Made by a program: the position numbers and the translations under genes. 64,000 nt of DNA from Actinophytocola algeriensis (GTDB lineage Bacteria; Actinomycetota; Actinomycetes; Mycobacteriales; Pseudonocardiaceae): assembly GCF_014203735.1 (NCBI RefSeq), contig NZ_JACHJQ010000005.1:248001-312000 (forward strand), in the 5' to 3' direction. The notes below the pieces were generated by a model. That model was not told where the DNA came from, did not search any database, and was given only the letters and a program-made list of their open reading frames with translations. This document shows, one piece after another, positions 8,753-16,957 of this stretch. The first letter of the stretch is position 1. Each line of letters opens with the position of its first letter.

Positions 8753-8877
8753 GCGGGAGAACCCCCTTCGTTGTGTCCGCTATGCACACTCCATGTTCAC
8801 GATGAGAGATGTCAAGAGCGGGTTTGACCGTGCCTGTTGCTCAAAGCAGGACTGATGGCCTAGGTTCCCGCACATCA

Positions 8878-8894
8878 TGTTCGGCAAACGAACA
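8878..8894. promoter_or_regulatory. Palindromic operator candidate for the IclR regulator
   Basis: TGTTCG-N5-CGAACA, a perfect 6-bp inverted repeat with a 5-nt centre, 32 nt before the IclR start. It lies in the divergent control region of both catabolic operons. IclR proteins bind palindromes of about this size, often overlapping their own promoter. Confidence 0.6.
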
Positions 8895-8925
8895 CTGATC
8901 CCGCCGAACGGACGGTGAAGGTGAG

Positions 8926-9741
8926 ATGACAATGACGTCAGGGGCGTCAGCGACGTCGGGCGCGTCCGACACGGGTGCCGCGTCGAACGGCGATATCCAG
9001 GCCGTTTCCCGGACCGCGCAGATTCTGACCCTGTTCGGCCCCGAGACACCAGAGGTCACCGTCGCCGAGGCGGCCGAGCGGCTCGGCCTCAACCGCACCA
9101 CACTGCACCGGTACTTCGTGTCACTGGAGGCGGCCGGCCTGCTGGAACGCACCGAGGAACGCAACTCCGTGTTCACCCCGGGCAGGCTGCTCCTGCAGCT
9201 GGGCGCGTTCGCGATCGGCCGCAGGAAGGTCATCCAGCTGGCCACGCCGCACATGCGCGACCTGACCAGGACGACAGGTCTCACGGTGGTGCTGAGCCTG
9301 TGGGGTCCGTCGGGTCCCGTGGTGTCGCATGTGGAGGACGACGAGTCGCACGGGACCATAGTGACGGTGCGAGTAGGCTCCCAGCTGCCGCTGAACACCG
9401 CGCAGGCGCTGGTCTACCTGGCGTTCCTGCCCGACCAGCTCACCGCGGACCGGCTGCTCGGGACACTCCCCGCCGACCAGCGGATGCACGTCCGGGAACA
9501 GATCGCCGGGATCCGCGAACGCGGGATGAGCGAACCCATCCTCAACGCGCGGGGGATCAGCGTGATCGCCGCGCCGGTCTTCGACAAGTCGGCGATCTGC
9601 GCCACGCTCGCCTTCGTCGGCACCGCCCACCTGCTGCCCGCCGACGGGAGCACCCGGGAGTCGGCGTTGCTCGCCGAGGCCGCCGCCCGGGTCACCGCGG
9701 AGATGGGTGGCGGGGCCACCGAGGAGGTACACCATGACTGA
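8926..9741 (+). CDS. IclR family transcriptional regulator
   Basis: Protein of 271 residues. After a Ser/Ala/Thr-rich tail of about 20 residues comes a winged helix-turn-helix (VTVAEAAERLGLNRTTLHRYF), then the IclR effector domain from about residue 100 to the end. Such regulators respond to small aromatic or organic acids. It is the first gene of the rightward operon and overlaps the ABC ATPase gene by 8 nt. Its position between divergent transport and catabolic genes, with a palindrome at 8878-8894, makes it the likely local regulator of both directions. Confidence 0.88.
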   Translation: MTMTSGASATSGASDTGAASNGDIQAVSRTAQILTLFGPETPEVTVAEAAERLGLNRTTLHRYFVSLEAAGLLERTEERNSVFTPGRLLLQLGAFAIGRRKVIQLATPHMRDLTRTTGLTVVLSLWGPSGPVVSHVEDDESHGTIVTVRVGSQLPLNTAQALVYLAFLPDQLTADRLLGTLPADQRMHVREQIAGIRERGMSEPILNARGISVIAAPVFDKSAICATLAFVGTAHLLPADGSTRESALLAEAAARVTAEMGGGATEEVHHD

Positions 9742-10531
9742 GACAGTCGGCACGACCGTCGACACCGCCGTCGAGCTGCGGCACGTCTACAAGCGGTACA
9801 CGACGAGGCGGTCGAAGCGCGGTGCGGCGCGGGTGGTCGACGCCCTGCACGACGTCAGCCTGTCGGTCGCGCGCGGCGAGTTCGTCTCGATCGTCGGGCC
9901 GAGCGGGTGCGGCAAGAGCACCCTGCTGAAGGTCCTGCTGGGACTGACGAAGCGCACCGCGGGAGAGGTCGACTTCGGCGGTGGTAGCCGGATGGGCATG
10001 GTCTTCCAGCAGCCGCTGCTGCTGCCGTGGCGCACGGTGACGAAGAACCTGTTGATAGCGCAGGACATCAACCACCGGCTGTCCGACCGGGAGGCGCGCG
10101 AACGGGCCGAGGCGATGCTGTCGATGCTCGGGCTGGAGGAGTTCGCCGACCGGTACCCCGGCGAGCTGTCGGGTGGGATGCAGCAGCGGGTCGGCATCGG
10201 GCGCGCGCTCATGCACGACCCGGAGATCCTGCTCATGGACGAGCCGTTCGGCGCGCTGGACGCCATGACCCGCGACCAGATGGGCATGGACCTGCTGAAC
10301 ATCTGGGAACGGGACCGCAAGACCGTCCTCTTCGTCACCCACAGCATCCCCGAGTCGGTGCTGCTGTCCGACCGCGTCGTCGTCATGACGCCCCGGCCGG
10401 GGCGGATCGCCGAGGTCATCGACGTCGACCTGCCGCGCCCGCGCGGCCTGGAGAACATCAACACACCCGAGTTCGGCGCGATCGTCCGCCGCATCCGGGT
10501 CCTGCTCAACTCCGAGAACAGCGCCCACTAG
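9734..10531 (+). CDS. ABC transporter ATPase (SsuB/TauB/NrtD type)
   Basis: Protein of 265 residues. Walker A is GPSGCGKST, the Q-loop MVFQQPLLLPW, the signature LSGGMQQR, Walker B ILLMDEPFGALD, and the H-loop is in FVTHSIPE. The FGALDAMTRDQ segment and the length match the nitrate/sulfonate/taurine importer ATPases. The ATG at 9734 has a strong GAGGAGG SD and overlaps the IclR stop. It should energise import together with the permease that follows and the lipoprotein at 5444-6532. Confidence 0.9.
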   Translation: MTETVGTTVDTAVELRHVYKRYTTRRSKRGAARVVDALHDVSLSVARGEFVSIVGPSGCGKSTLLKVLLGLTKRTAGEVDFGGGSRMGMVFQQPLLLPWRTVTKNLLIAQDINHRLSDREARERAEAMLSMLGLEEFADRYPGELSGGMQQRVGIGRALMHDPEILLMDEPFGALDAMTRDQMGMDLLNIWERDRKTVLFVTHSIPESVLLSDRVVVMTPRPGRIAEVIDVDLPRPRGLENINTPEFGAIVRRIRVLLNSENSAH

Positions 10532-10554
10532 GCCGCGCTGGTGGGAGGGACCCC

Positions 10555-11391
10555 ATGTCCACCGCTTCCCTTGATGTAGAACACGTCCATGAGCCACCGG
10601 CCGAGCGGCCCCGCCGCGAGGTGCCCGGCTTCGTGCTCAGCGGCGGCGTGCTGGTCGTCGTGCTCGCCGTCTGGCAGTTCGTCGTGCGTGCCTTCGACGT
10701 GCCGATCGTGCTCGTCCCGGCGCCGACCGACGTCTTGTCCTCCCTCGTGGACGGCCTGAGCGACGGCTCGCTGCTCGAGCACGCGTGGGTGACGCTGCAG
10801 GAGATCCTGCTCGGCTTCGGTCTCGCCGTCGCCGCCGCGCTGCTGTGCGCGTTCCTCGTCACCCAGTCCCGCGTCCTCGACAAGGCGCTGTTCCCCCTCG
10901 TCGTGATGACGCAGACGATCCCGAAGGTGGCCATGGCGCCGCTGCTGGTCGTCTGGTTCGGCACCGAGATGACGTCGAAGGTGCTGACCACCGCGCTCAT
11001 CGCGTTCTTCCCGCTGCTGATCAACGCGATCCTCGGGCTGCGCTCCGCCGACCCCGACCAGATCGACATGCTGCGGTCCTTCGGCGCGAGCCGCATGCAC
11101 GTGCTGCGCCACCTGCAGGTCCCGTCCGCGCTGCCGCACATCTTCGCCGGCCTCGACGTCGCGGTCGTACTGTCGGTCACCGGCGCCATCGTGGCCGAGT
11201 TCGTCGGCGCCACCGCCGGGCTCGGGTACGTCATCCAGGCCACCAACTTCACCCTCGACGTGTCGCGCACGTTCGCCGTCCTGGTGATCCTGTCGGCGAT
11301 CGGCCTCGCGCTGCACGCGCTCGTGGTGCTGTGCAACAGGAAGATCGTGTTCTGGTCCGCGGAACACCGACCCGTTACGGAGCAGGCATGA
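10555..11391 (+). CDS. ABC transporter permease (SsuC/TauC type)
   Basis: Protein of 278 residues with about six membrane helices, starting around residue 26. The cytoplasmic EAA loop that contacts the ATPase is at LRSFGASRMHVLRHLQVPSA. SD GGGAGGG precedes the ATG. The length and the AEFVGATAGLGYVIQ segment are typical of the BPD_transp_1 permeases of the sulfonate/nitrate/taurine group. It ends in ATGA shared with the aldolase gene. Confidence 0.9.
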   Translation: MSTASLDVEHVHEPPAERPRREVPGFVLSGGVLVVVLAVWQFVVRAFDVPIVLVPAPTDVLSSLVDGLSDGSLLEHAWVTLQEILLGFGLAVAAALLCAFLVTQSRVLDKALFPLVVMTQTIPKVAMAPLLVVWFGTEMTSKVLTTALIAFFPLLINAILGLRSADPDQIDMLRSFGASRMHVLRHLQVPSALPHIFAGLDVAVVLSVTGAIVAEFVGATAGLGYVIQATNFTLDVSRTFAVLVILSAIGLALHALVVLCNRKIVFWSAEHRPVTEQA

Positions 11392-12140
11392 TGTTCGACA
11401 ACCCCGGCGATCTGCCCCCGATCGGCACGTGGCTCAAGATCCCCGCCCCGGACACCGCCGAGATCGCGGCCGCCGCCGGGTTCGACTTCGTCGTCATCGA
11501 CCTCGAACACACGATGCTCAACCTCGAGACCGCGTACACGCTCATCGCGATCACGTCCGCGCACGGCGTGACACCGATCGTGCGGGTGCCCGACCACCGC
11601 CCGTCCACGATCCAGCGGGTGCTCGACGCGGGCGCCGGGGGTGTGCTGGTGCCCCATGTGGACACCCCGGAACAGGCGGCGGCGGTCGCCCGCGCGACCC
11701 GGTTCCCGCCGAGGGGCACGCGTGGTTCCGGCGCCACCAGCCGGGCGGGCCGGTGGGGACGGCTGCCGCGCGCGGAGTACCTCGACTTCGGCAACGCGCA
11801 CGCGCTCTGCCTGCCACAGCTGGAAAGCGAGTCGGCCATGCGCGACGCCGAGCACATCCTCGCCGTGGACGGTGTCGACGGAGTGCTCATCGGCGCCGCC
11901 GACCTGTCGATGGAGATGGGCCGCGCCGCGACCGATCCACAGGTGACCGACCTGATCGACGCGGTCCTCGCCACCGCGGCCGAGGCGGGCAAACCGTGCG
12001 GGTTCGCACTCGGCGCCGACCCGGCCCGCGCCCGCGAACTGGCCGCGCGGGGGTTCGGTTTCCTGGTTCTCGGCAACGACTCCTCGATGCTGGCGACGGC
12101 CGCGGCCACGTTGGTCGCGGGCACCAGGGGGCCGGAGTAG
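11388..12140 (+). CDS. HpcH/HpaI family aldolase
   Basis: Protein of 250 residues of the class II pyruvate aldolase family, related to 2,4-dihydroxyhept-2-ene-1,7-dioate aldolase. Visible motifs are FDFVVIDLEH, VLVPHVDTPEQA and IGAADLSMEMG, which hold the acidic metal ligands and substrate arginines. It is translationally coupled to the permease and is the last gene of the rightward operon. A retro-aldol step yielding pyruvate or glyoxylate would join the CoA-transferase/thiolase steps of the leftward operon, but the substrate is unknown. Confidence 0.87.
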   Translation: MMFDNPGDLPPIGTWLKIPAPDTAEIAAAAGFDFVVIDLEHTMLNLETAYTLIAITSAHGVTPIVRVPDHRPSTIQRVLDAGAGGVLVPHVDTPEQAAAVARATRFPPRGTRGSGATSRAGRWGRLPRAEYLDFGNAHALCLPQLESESAMRDAEHILAVDGVDGVLIGAADLSMEMGRAATDPQVTDLIDAVLATAAEAGKPCGFALGADPARARELAARGFGFLVLGNDSSMLATAAATLVAGTRGPE

Positions 12141-12185
12141 CAGGGACGGGCTGTCACCCGATCGGGGACGGTTCGGCGCCAGCCG

Positions 12186-12210
12186 GTGTCATGGTCAGCG
12201 GCGCGGGTAT
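12186..12210 (+). promoter_or_regulatory. SigB/SigF-type promoter of the small secreted protein gene
   Basis: GTGT (12186-12189), 15-nt spacer, GGGTAT (12205-12210). It ends 9 nt before the ATG at 12220, so the mRNA should be almost leaderless. Confidence 0.7.
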
Positions 12211-12219
12211 GTGCCGGAC

Positions 12220-12579
12220 ATGATCATCACACCACGCAAGGCAGTAGTGCTCGCCACCGTGGCCACCGTCGCGTTCTCGGGTGGCGGCGTTGCCACCGCC
12301 GACGAACCGGCGGAGGTCACCGCCTATTCCTGCGACGCGCTCACGAGCGCGGACGTGCCTGCCGTACGGAAGCGGTTGGCCGACCAGGGGATCGACGTCT
12401 CGACCGTGACCGGGCCGATCGGGCTCTCCTGCCGGAAGACCGGCCACGGGTCCGAGGTGGAGGTTTCCGTAACCGGCGTGGACGGTGTGGCCTACCGCTG
12501 TGCGTCGGCGGAGGACAAGAACGGCACGAAGGTGGTCTTCTTCGCCGACTGCGGTCAGTCGACGTCGGTCACCGCGTAG
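12220..12579 (+). CDS. Small secreted protein of unknown function
   Basis: Protein of 119 residues. The N-terminus MIITPRKAVVLATVATVAF is a signal peptide, probably cut after VATA. The mature protein of about 90 residues has four cysteines (near YSCD, LSCRK, YRCAS and ADCGQ), likely two disulfides. I preferred the ATG at 12220 to the GTG at 12211, because the GGGTAT element ends just before the GTG and the signal peptide then starts correctly. Homology was not recognised. The promoter suggests a stress-induced exported protein. Confidence 0.65.
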   Translation: MIITPRKAVVLATVATVAFSGGGVATADEPAEVTAYSCDALTSADVPAVRKRLADQGIDVSTVTGPIGLSCRKTGHGSEVEVSVTGVDGVAYRCASAEDKNGTKVVFFADCGQSTSVTA

Positions 12580-12623
12580 CGCACCGCGCCGGGACAGCCC
12601 GGGTCGGTGGTCGACGGGACGGA

Positions 12624-12652
12624 CCGGGGCGACCCGGGTGCCGTCGCCCCGG
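12624..12652. terminator. Bidirectional terminator hairpin
   Basis: CCGGGGCGAC (12624-12633) pairs with GTCGCCCCGG (12643-12652) across a 9-nt loop, between two convergent genes. Confidence 0.55.
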
Positions 12653-12699
12653 CAACTCGACACCGCGGGTCGGTAGGACCGGTGCGACACGTCCGGCGG

Positions 12700-13728
12700 T
12701 CAGTACGTGGCCGTCCGGCTGGCGAACCGCGCGGCGGCTGTCTGCTGCGACGTCGCCGGGAACGAGATGCGGTCCGGGTCGCCGTCCGAGGTGTACCGCT
12801 GCGACGGTGCCGCCGCGAGGCTGTCCAGCCACACGGTCGAGCAGTACTTGGCGTCCGCGCCGGTGGCGTCCTGCGAGCGGATGCGGGGGATGGCCGCCGG
12901 GTCGAAGTCCGCCGCGTACGGGGACGGCGCCGGGTTGGCGCCCACCAGGAAGGCTCCCCGGTGCCGGTACTCGGCCGGGCCGACCACGCCGTGCAGCGCG
13001 AGGCCGGGCTCGTCCGGTACCGCCCCGAACGGGAACGCGAGCGTCGCGGGGGAGTAGCCGGGGACGGCGGCACGGATCGCCTGGTCCTGCGTGAGGATGT
13101 CCTGCCGCACCTGGTCCGATGTGGACTGGGCGAGGTTGGTGTGGTTCGCGGTGTGGTTGCCGACCTCCATGCCGTGCGCGACCAGCCACGGCAGCGTACG
13201 CCGCCCGCCAGGGTCCCCGAAGGGATCGGTGTTGACGAAGAACGTCGCCGCGGTCCCGAAACCGGGGTACTCCTCGGCCACCTCGCGCATGATCGACACC
13301 GCGGTGCCGTCGGCGGGCAGGCCGGCCGGGTCGAGCGAGAACTGGGTGGGATCCCCGTCGTCGAACGTCAGCACCACCGGGTGCGTGCCCGCGGGGACGT
13401 CGAAGTCGCCGTCGGCGTAGCTCGCCGCCGTGACCGGCACGTAGTCCTCCTTGGCCAGCCGGACGAGTTCCGCGCGGAACGCCTCGGGCGTCCGGTCGTA
13501 CACGGTCTCCGGCTCGGCGACGATCCGGTGGTACATGAGCACCGGCACCACGCCGAGCTCGTTCGCGCCGACCGCGGCCGGGTCGGGCACGCTCGGCGGG
13601 GACGTGCTCGGCTCCGCGGCCCGGACCTGCTGCCGGGACGGCACGTGCCGAGCCGCATCGATGGTGCACCCGGTTGCCGCCGTGAGTGCCGCGACGAGTG
13701 CGATCGCGACCATGCGCGTTGTGGACAC
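12700..13728 (-). CDS. Secreted polysaccharide deacetylase (CE4, NodB fold)
   Basis: Protein of 342 residues. The N-terminus is lipoprotein-like, a hydrophobic run ending in AATGC around residue 21. The NodB core has motif 1 as TFDDGDPT (catalytic Asp and metal Asp) and motif 2 as HTANHTNL (the H-x3-H metal ligands); MYHRI upstream is typical of PgaB-like deacetylases. It would deacetylate N-acetylglucosamine units of a cell-surface polymer. The GTG at 13728 was chosen because it adds an arginine to the signal peptide; ATG 13713 is the alternative. It is divergent from a DUF4015 glycosidase gene, a combination that in PgaB is fused in one chain. Confidence 0.82.
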   Translation of the reverse strand: MSTTRMVAIALVAALTAATGCTIDAARHVPSRQQVRAAEPSTSPPSVPDPAAVGANELGVVPVLMYHRIVAEPETVYDRTPEAFRAELVRLAKEDYVPVTAASYADGDFDVPAGTHPVVLTFDDGDPTQFSLDPAGLPADGTAVSIMREVAEEYPGFGTAATFFVNTDPFGDPGGRRTLPWLVAHGMEVGNHTANHTNLAQSTSDQVRQDILTQDQAIRAAVPGYSPATLAFPFGAVPDEPGLALHGVVGPAEYRHRGAFLVGANPAPSPYAADFDPAAIPRIRSQDATGADAKYCSTVWLDSLAAAPSQRYTSDGDPDRISFPATSQQTAAARFASRTATY

Positions 13729-13857
13729 AGCGACACAATGCGGCCGTTTCGTTTGCGCCGCAACGAGGTCGACACCATCAGGTGATTTCAGGTTAGTCCT
13801 GCACCGCGCGGGCATGACCAGCACGTGAGTCGTGTCTGCGAGAGTGAGGAGCGGGGA

Positions 13858-15429
13858 ATGGTGGATCAGCGGAAGCGGGGACGGACCATCGCGTTGATGT
13901 GTGCCGGTGTGCTCGCGGCGTTGACGGTCCTGGCCGTTCCGGCCATCCGCCACCTGTCGGGCGGTCCGGTCATCACGGGCGTGCCGGAGGGCGCGGTGGT
14001 CACCCCTCAGGGGCTGGGCGAGCTGGGCGTCATGGCACCGTCCGGAGAGGATCTGTCCGGGGTGGACGTGCTCGTGGACGGACAGCCCGCCGCGGTGCGC
14101 CGCACCGGGGATCGCCTGGTGCTCGCGGACACCGACCTCGCCGACGGCGTCCACACCGTGACCGCGCGCCGCGCCGACTGGCTGCTGCCGGACAACGAGG
14201 TCACGCACACCGTCACCGTCGACAGCAAACCGCCGCGCCTGACCGTCGACGAGACACCGGTGACGGACCTCCGCGCGCCGTTCACCTTGCGGGGGCGCGC
14301 GCCGGGCGCCACGGCCGTCACCGTCGACCACCGTCCCGCCCGCCTCGACGACGGCGGCGCGTTCGCCGTCTCCCTGCCCGAGGTGCCGACCAGCGTCCAC
14401 GTCGTCGCACGGGACGCCGCCGGGAACAACACCGCGCAGCGGCACACGGTGGCGGCCAGGCACCCTGGCATGCGCGCGGTGCACATGAGTGCGCTGGGCT
14501 GGACCTCGGCCACCCTGCGGGACCCGGTGCTGGCCATGGCCGCCGAGGGGCGCATCGACACCGTCCAGCTCGACATCAAGGACGAGAACGGCGAGATCGG
14601 GTACCAGTCGCAGGTGCCGCTGGCCCGGCAGATCGGCGCCACCCGCGACCACTACGACGCGAAGGCCGCCGTGGCCGAGCTGCACGAGGCCGGGATCCGC
14701 GTGGTCGGCAGGCTCGTCGCGTTCCGCGATCCCATCCTGGCCCAGGCGTCCTGGCGTGCCGGCCACACCGACCGGGTCCTGCAGACCAGCGGCGGGCAAC
14801 CCTGGTCCGGCACGTACGGCGAGTACGCGTTCACGAACTTCGCCAACCCGGACGTGACCGGGTACAACATCGCGCTCGCCGAGGAAGCCGCGGCACTGGG
14901 CTTCGACGACATCCTCTACGACTACGTGCGCAGGCCGGAGGGCGCGCTGTCCGACATGCGCATCCCCGGTCTGCGGGGCACACCCGAACAAGCGATCGCG
15001 GACTTCCTGGCCGACAGCCGCACCGCGGCACGCGCCCACGGTGCGCTCCTCGGCGCGTCGGTGTTCGGCATCGCCGCGCACCATCCCACCGCTGTCGCCC
15101 AGGACATCCCCGCGATCGCGAAGAACGTCGACTACGTGGCACCGATGGTCTACCCGTCCCACTGGGGCCCCGGCGAGTACGGGGTCGCGCACCCGGAAGC
15201 CCAGCCGTACGACATCACCGCCCGGTCGGTGGCCGCGTTCGTCGAGCAGGTTCGCGGCACCGGCGCGCAGGTGATCCCGTGGCTCCAGGCGTTCAGCCTT
15301 GCCCGCGGTTACGGCCCCGCTGAGGTGCAGGCACAGGTCACCGCCGCTGCCGACGCCGGCGTCCGTTCGTTCCTGCTGTGGGACCCCGCTTGCCGCTACG
15401 ATCCCGCCGCGCTTCCCGCATCCCGCTGA
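13858..15429 (+). CDS. Membrane-anchored DUF4015 putative glycoside hydrolase
   Basis: Protein of 523 residues. There is one N-terminal membrane segment (about residues 10-30), then two beta-sandwich-like regions to about residue 200, then a TIM-barrel of the putative glycosyl hydrolase family PF13200. The barrel begins VHMSALGWTS and contains VQLDIKDENGEIGYQ, FDDILYDYVRRPEG and PMVYPSHW. The acidic residues on these strand ends are the likely catalytic groups. The ATG at 13858 follows GAGGAG. It is probably a cell-surface glycosidase working with the divergent deacetylase. Confidence 0.8.
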   Translation: MVDQRKRGRTIALMCAGVLAALTVLAVPAIRHLSGGPVITGVPEGAVVTPQGLGELGVMAPSGEDLSGVDVLVDGQPAAVRRTGDRLVLADTDLADGVHTVTARRADWLLPDNEVTHTVTVDSKPPRLTVDETPVTDLRAPFTLRGRAPGATAVTVDHRPARLDDGGAFAVSLPEVPTSVHVVARDAAGNNTAQRHTVAARHPGMRAVHMSALGWTSATLRDPVLAMAAEGRIDTVQLDIKDENGEIGYQSQVPLARQIGATRDHYDAKAAVAELHEAGIRVVGRLVAFRDPILAQASWRAGHTDRVLQTSGGQPWSGTYGEYAFTNFANPDVTGYNIALAEEAAALGFDDILYDYVRRPEGALSDMRIPGLRGTPEQAIADFLADSRTAARAHGALLGASVFGIAAHHPTAVAQDIPAIAKNVDYVAPMVYPSHWGPGEYGVAHPEAQPYDITARSVAAFVEQVRGTGAQVIPWLQAFSLARGYGPAEVQAQVTAAADAGVRSFLLWDPACRYDPAALPASR

Positions 15430-15600
15430 GCGGGTCCGACCCAGCGGACGGCTGATGGCCTGGAAGGCGGCTGGGTCCGCTCGCCGGACGGGCAGGTCTC
15501 TGGGGTGGAGTGGGTCCTCTGCGGACGTCGTGTGGGGTGTTCGGCTGACTCGGGAGCATGCCGTGGTTTCGAGGGCGGGGGGCGAGGTATTCCCCGCGCC
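15430..15600. repeat. Intergenic repeat-like segment and promoter region
   Basis: No gene. An inverted repeat GACCCAGC/GCTGGGTC (15438-15445 with 15470-15477) may end transcription of the glycosidase gene. The stretch CGCCGGACGGGCAGGTCTC around 15481-15500 is almost identical to a stretch inside the element at 7475-7864, so it probably belongs to a dispersed family. The right end carries the promoter of the next gene. Confidence 0.4.
15566..15590 (+). promoter_or_regulatory. SigB/SigF-like promoter of the methyltransferase gene
   Basis: GTTT (15566-15569), 15-nt spacer, AGGTAT (15585-15590), one mismatch from GGGTAT. The -10 ends 10 nt before the ATG at 15601. Confidence 0.55.
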
Positions 15601-16326
15601 ATGTGGCTCTTGCGACCTCGGGGCGTCTACCGGCCCCAGGCAGATACCTGGCTGCTGGCCGACGTGTTGGACCGGACTGGATTCGCACCGGGTGCGGACG
15701 TTCTCGAGATCTGCTGCGGTACCGGCGCACTGTCCATTGTGGCGGCGCGGACTCGTCCTCGGTCGTTGACCGCGGTGGACTGTTCCCGCCGTGCCGCCCT
15801 GGCGACCCGGTTCAACACGGCGGTGCGAGGTATCCGGGTCCGGGTCGAGCGGGGGGACGCCTTCGCCCGCACCAACGGACGCCGGTTCGACCTCGTGATC
15901 GCCAACCCGCCGTACGTGCCCGGCGAACCGGCGCTCCCGGCTCGCGGGGCCGCGCGAGCGTGGGACGCCGGTGTCGACGGCAGGGCGGTCCTGGACCGGT
16001 TGTGCGCGGCCGCTCCGGCGTTGCTCGCTCCCGGTGGCACGTTGCTCGTCGTCCACTCCGCGCTGTGCCGAGTGTCAACCACACTCCGGCAACTGCGCGA
16101 CGGCGGGCTCACCGCCTCCGTGGTCGCGCGTGCCGAGGAGCCGTTCGGGCCTGTCATGCGCGCCCGCGAGCACCTGCTCCGCGAACGGGGGCTCATCGCC
16201 GAGGGGCAGCGCCACGAGGAGCTGGTCGTCGTCCGCGCCGACCGGGTTCCGGCCCGGGTGCCGCGGCCGAGGGTCTCCGCGACCACCAGCACGGAGCACG
16301 GGCGCGATCCGGTCACCTCGGAGTGA
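15601..16326 (+). CDS. HemK2/MTQ2-type methyltransferase
   Basis: Protein of 241 residues of the class I SAM-dependent fold. The SAM-binding motif I is LEICCGTGAL (about 36-44) and the catalytic NPPYVP motif is at 102-107, as in N5-glutamine and DNA adenine methyltransferases of the HemK/PrmC/MTQ2 group. Actinobacterial relatives are annotated as release-factor-like glutamine methyltransferases, but the target is uncertain. There is no clear SD; the promoter -10 lies 10 nt upstream of the ATG, so translation is likely near-leaderless. Confidence 0.8.
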   Translation: MWLLRPRGVYRPQADTWLLADVLDRTGFAPGADVLEICCGTGALSIVAARTRPRSLTAVDCSRRAALATRFNTAVRGIRVRVERGDAFARTNGRRFDLVIANPPYVPGEPALPARGAARAWDAGVDGRAVLDRLCAAAPALLAPGGTLLVVHSALCRVSTTLRQLRDGGLTASVVARAEEPFGPVMRAREHLLRERGLIAEGQRHEELVVVRADRVPARVPRPRVSATTSTEHGRDPVTSE

Positions 16327-16334
16327 GGATTCGC

Positions 16335-16730
16335 TCAGGGGCCTTGTCGTTCCGTCCCGGATCTCGTCGCTTCGTCCACGGAGTGGTAGAGACTCAGCAT
16401 GTCGTCCAGCCCGGAGACCTGGATGGGCCTGATCACGGGACGGTTGGAGTCCACCACGATCCGCAGCGGCTCCCGGAGCGCCTGGGCGTGCTGGGTGGCC
16501 TCCGCCAGCGTGGCGAGACCGGCCGAGCCGAGGAACGTGACCGCGGTCAGGTCGAGGACGCAGGGTTTGCCCGGTGTCTGGCCGATGCCGAGAATGATCG
16601 CTTCGCGCAGCACCGGCGCGGTTTCCATGTCGATCTCGCCCTTGACCACCACGACGACGACGTTGTCCCCGTCGCGGAGGACGATGTCCAACCCCGCGGG
16701 GGTAACGCCGGTCTCGGGCTGCTCACTCAC
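16335..16730 (-). CDS. STAS-domain anti-sigma factor antagonist (RsbV/SpoIIAA type)
   Basis: Protein of 131 residues, the usual length. The signature LDLTAVTFLGSAGLATL places the phosphorylatable serine at S69. In this family the unphosphorylated form binds a serine-kinase anti-sigma factor (RsbW-like) and frees a SigB/SigF-type sigma factor. It converges on the methyltransferase gene with an 8-nt gap. Its presence among genes with GNNT-N15-GGGTAT promoters fits a local role in that stress circuit, although no anti-sigma or sigma gene lies in this window. The start is GTG at 16730. Confidence 0.85.
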   Translation of the reverse strand: MSEQPETGVTPAGLDIVLRDGDNVVVVVVKGEIDMETAPVLREAIILGIGQTPGKPCVLDLTAVTFLGSAGLATLAEATQHAQALREPLRIVVDSNRPVIRPIQVSGLDDMLSLYHSVDEATRSGTERQGP

Positions 16731-16957
16731 AACGCAGAACGTTACCCGCTTGTCAATGCACCGGCTGACCGTCAGTGACGTCGGACACCGCGGGCACGGT
16801 GTCCCGAGGCCGTGACGCGCGGTGACCACCCGCCAGGCACCGCGTGTCCCCGACCGGAACCCGCCGCGCCGGCAGCGGCACCGTCCGGCTGGTTGTTTGG
16901 CGGTGTCCTGGCCGGGCACACCGTGCCGATGCGTGGTGCCCTTGCCGGTGGACTCAC

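Noticed and set aside
12700-16056. Minus-strand ORF of 1118 codons
   Set aside because: Only its first-discussed 3' part (12700-13728) encodes a recognisable protein. The upstream part lies opposite the DUF4015 and methyltransferase genes and is low-complexity Arg/Gly/Val-rich translation typical of high-GC antisense frames.
16742-16747. GGGTAA ahead of the STAS antagonist gene as a stress promoter
   Set aside because: No GNNT was found 14-16 nt upstream, so it does not meet the pattern seen at the other sites.
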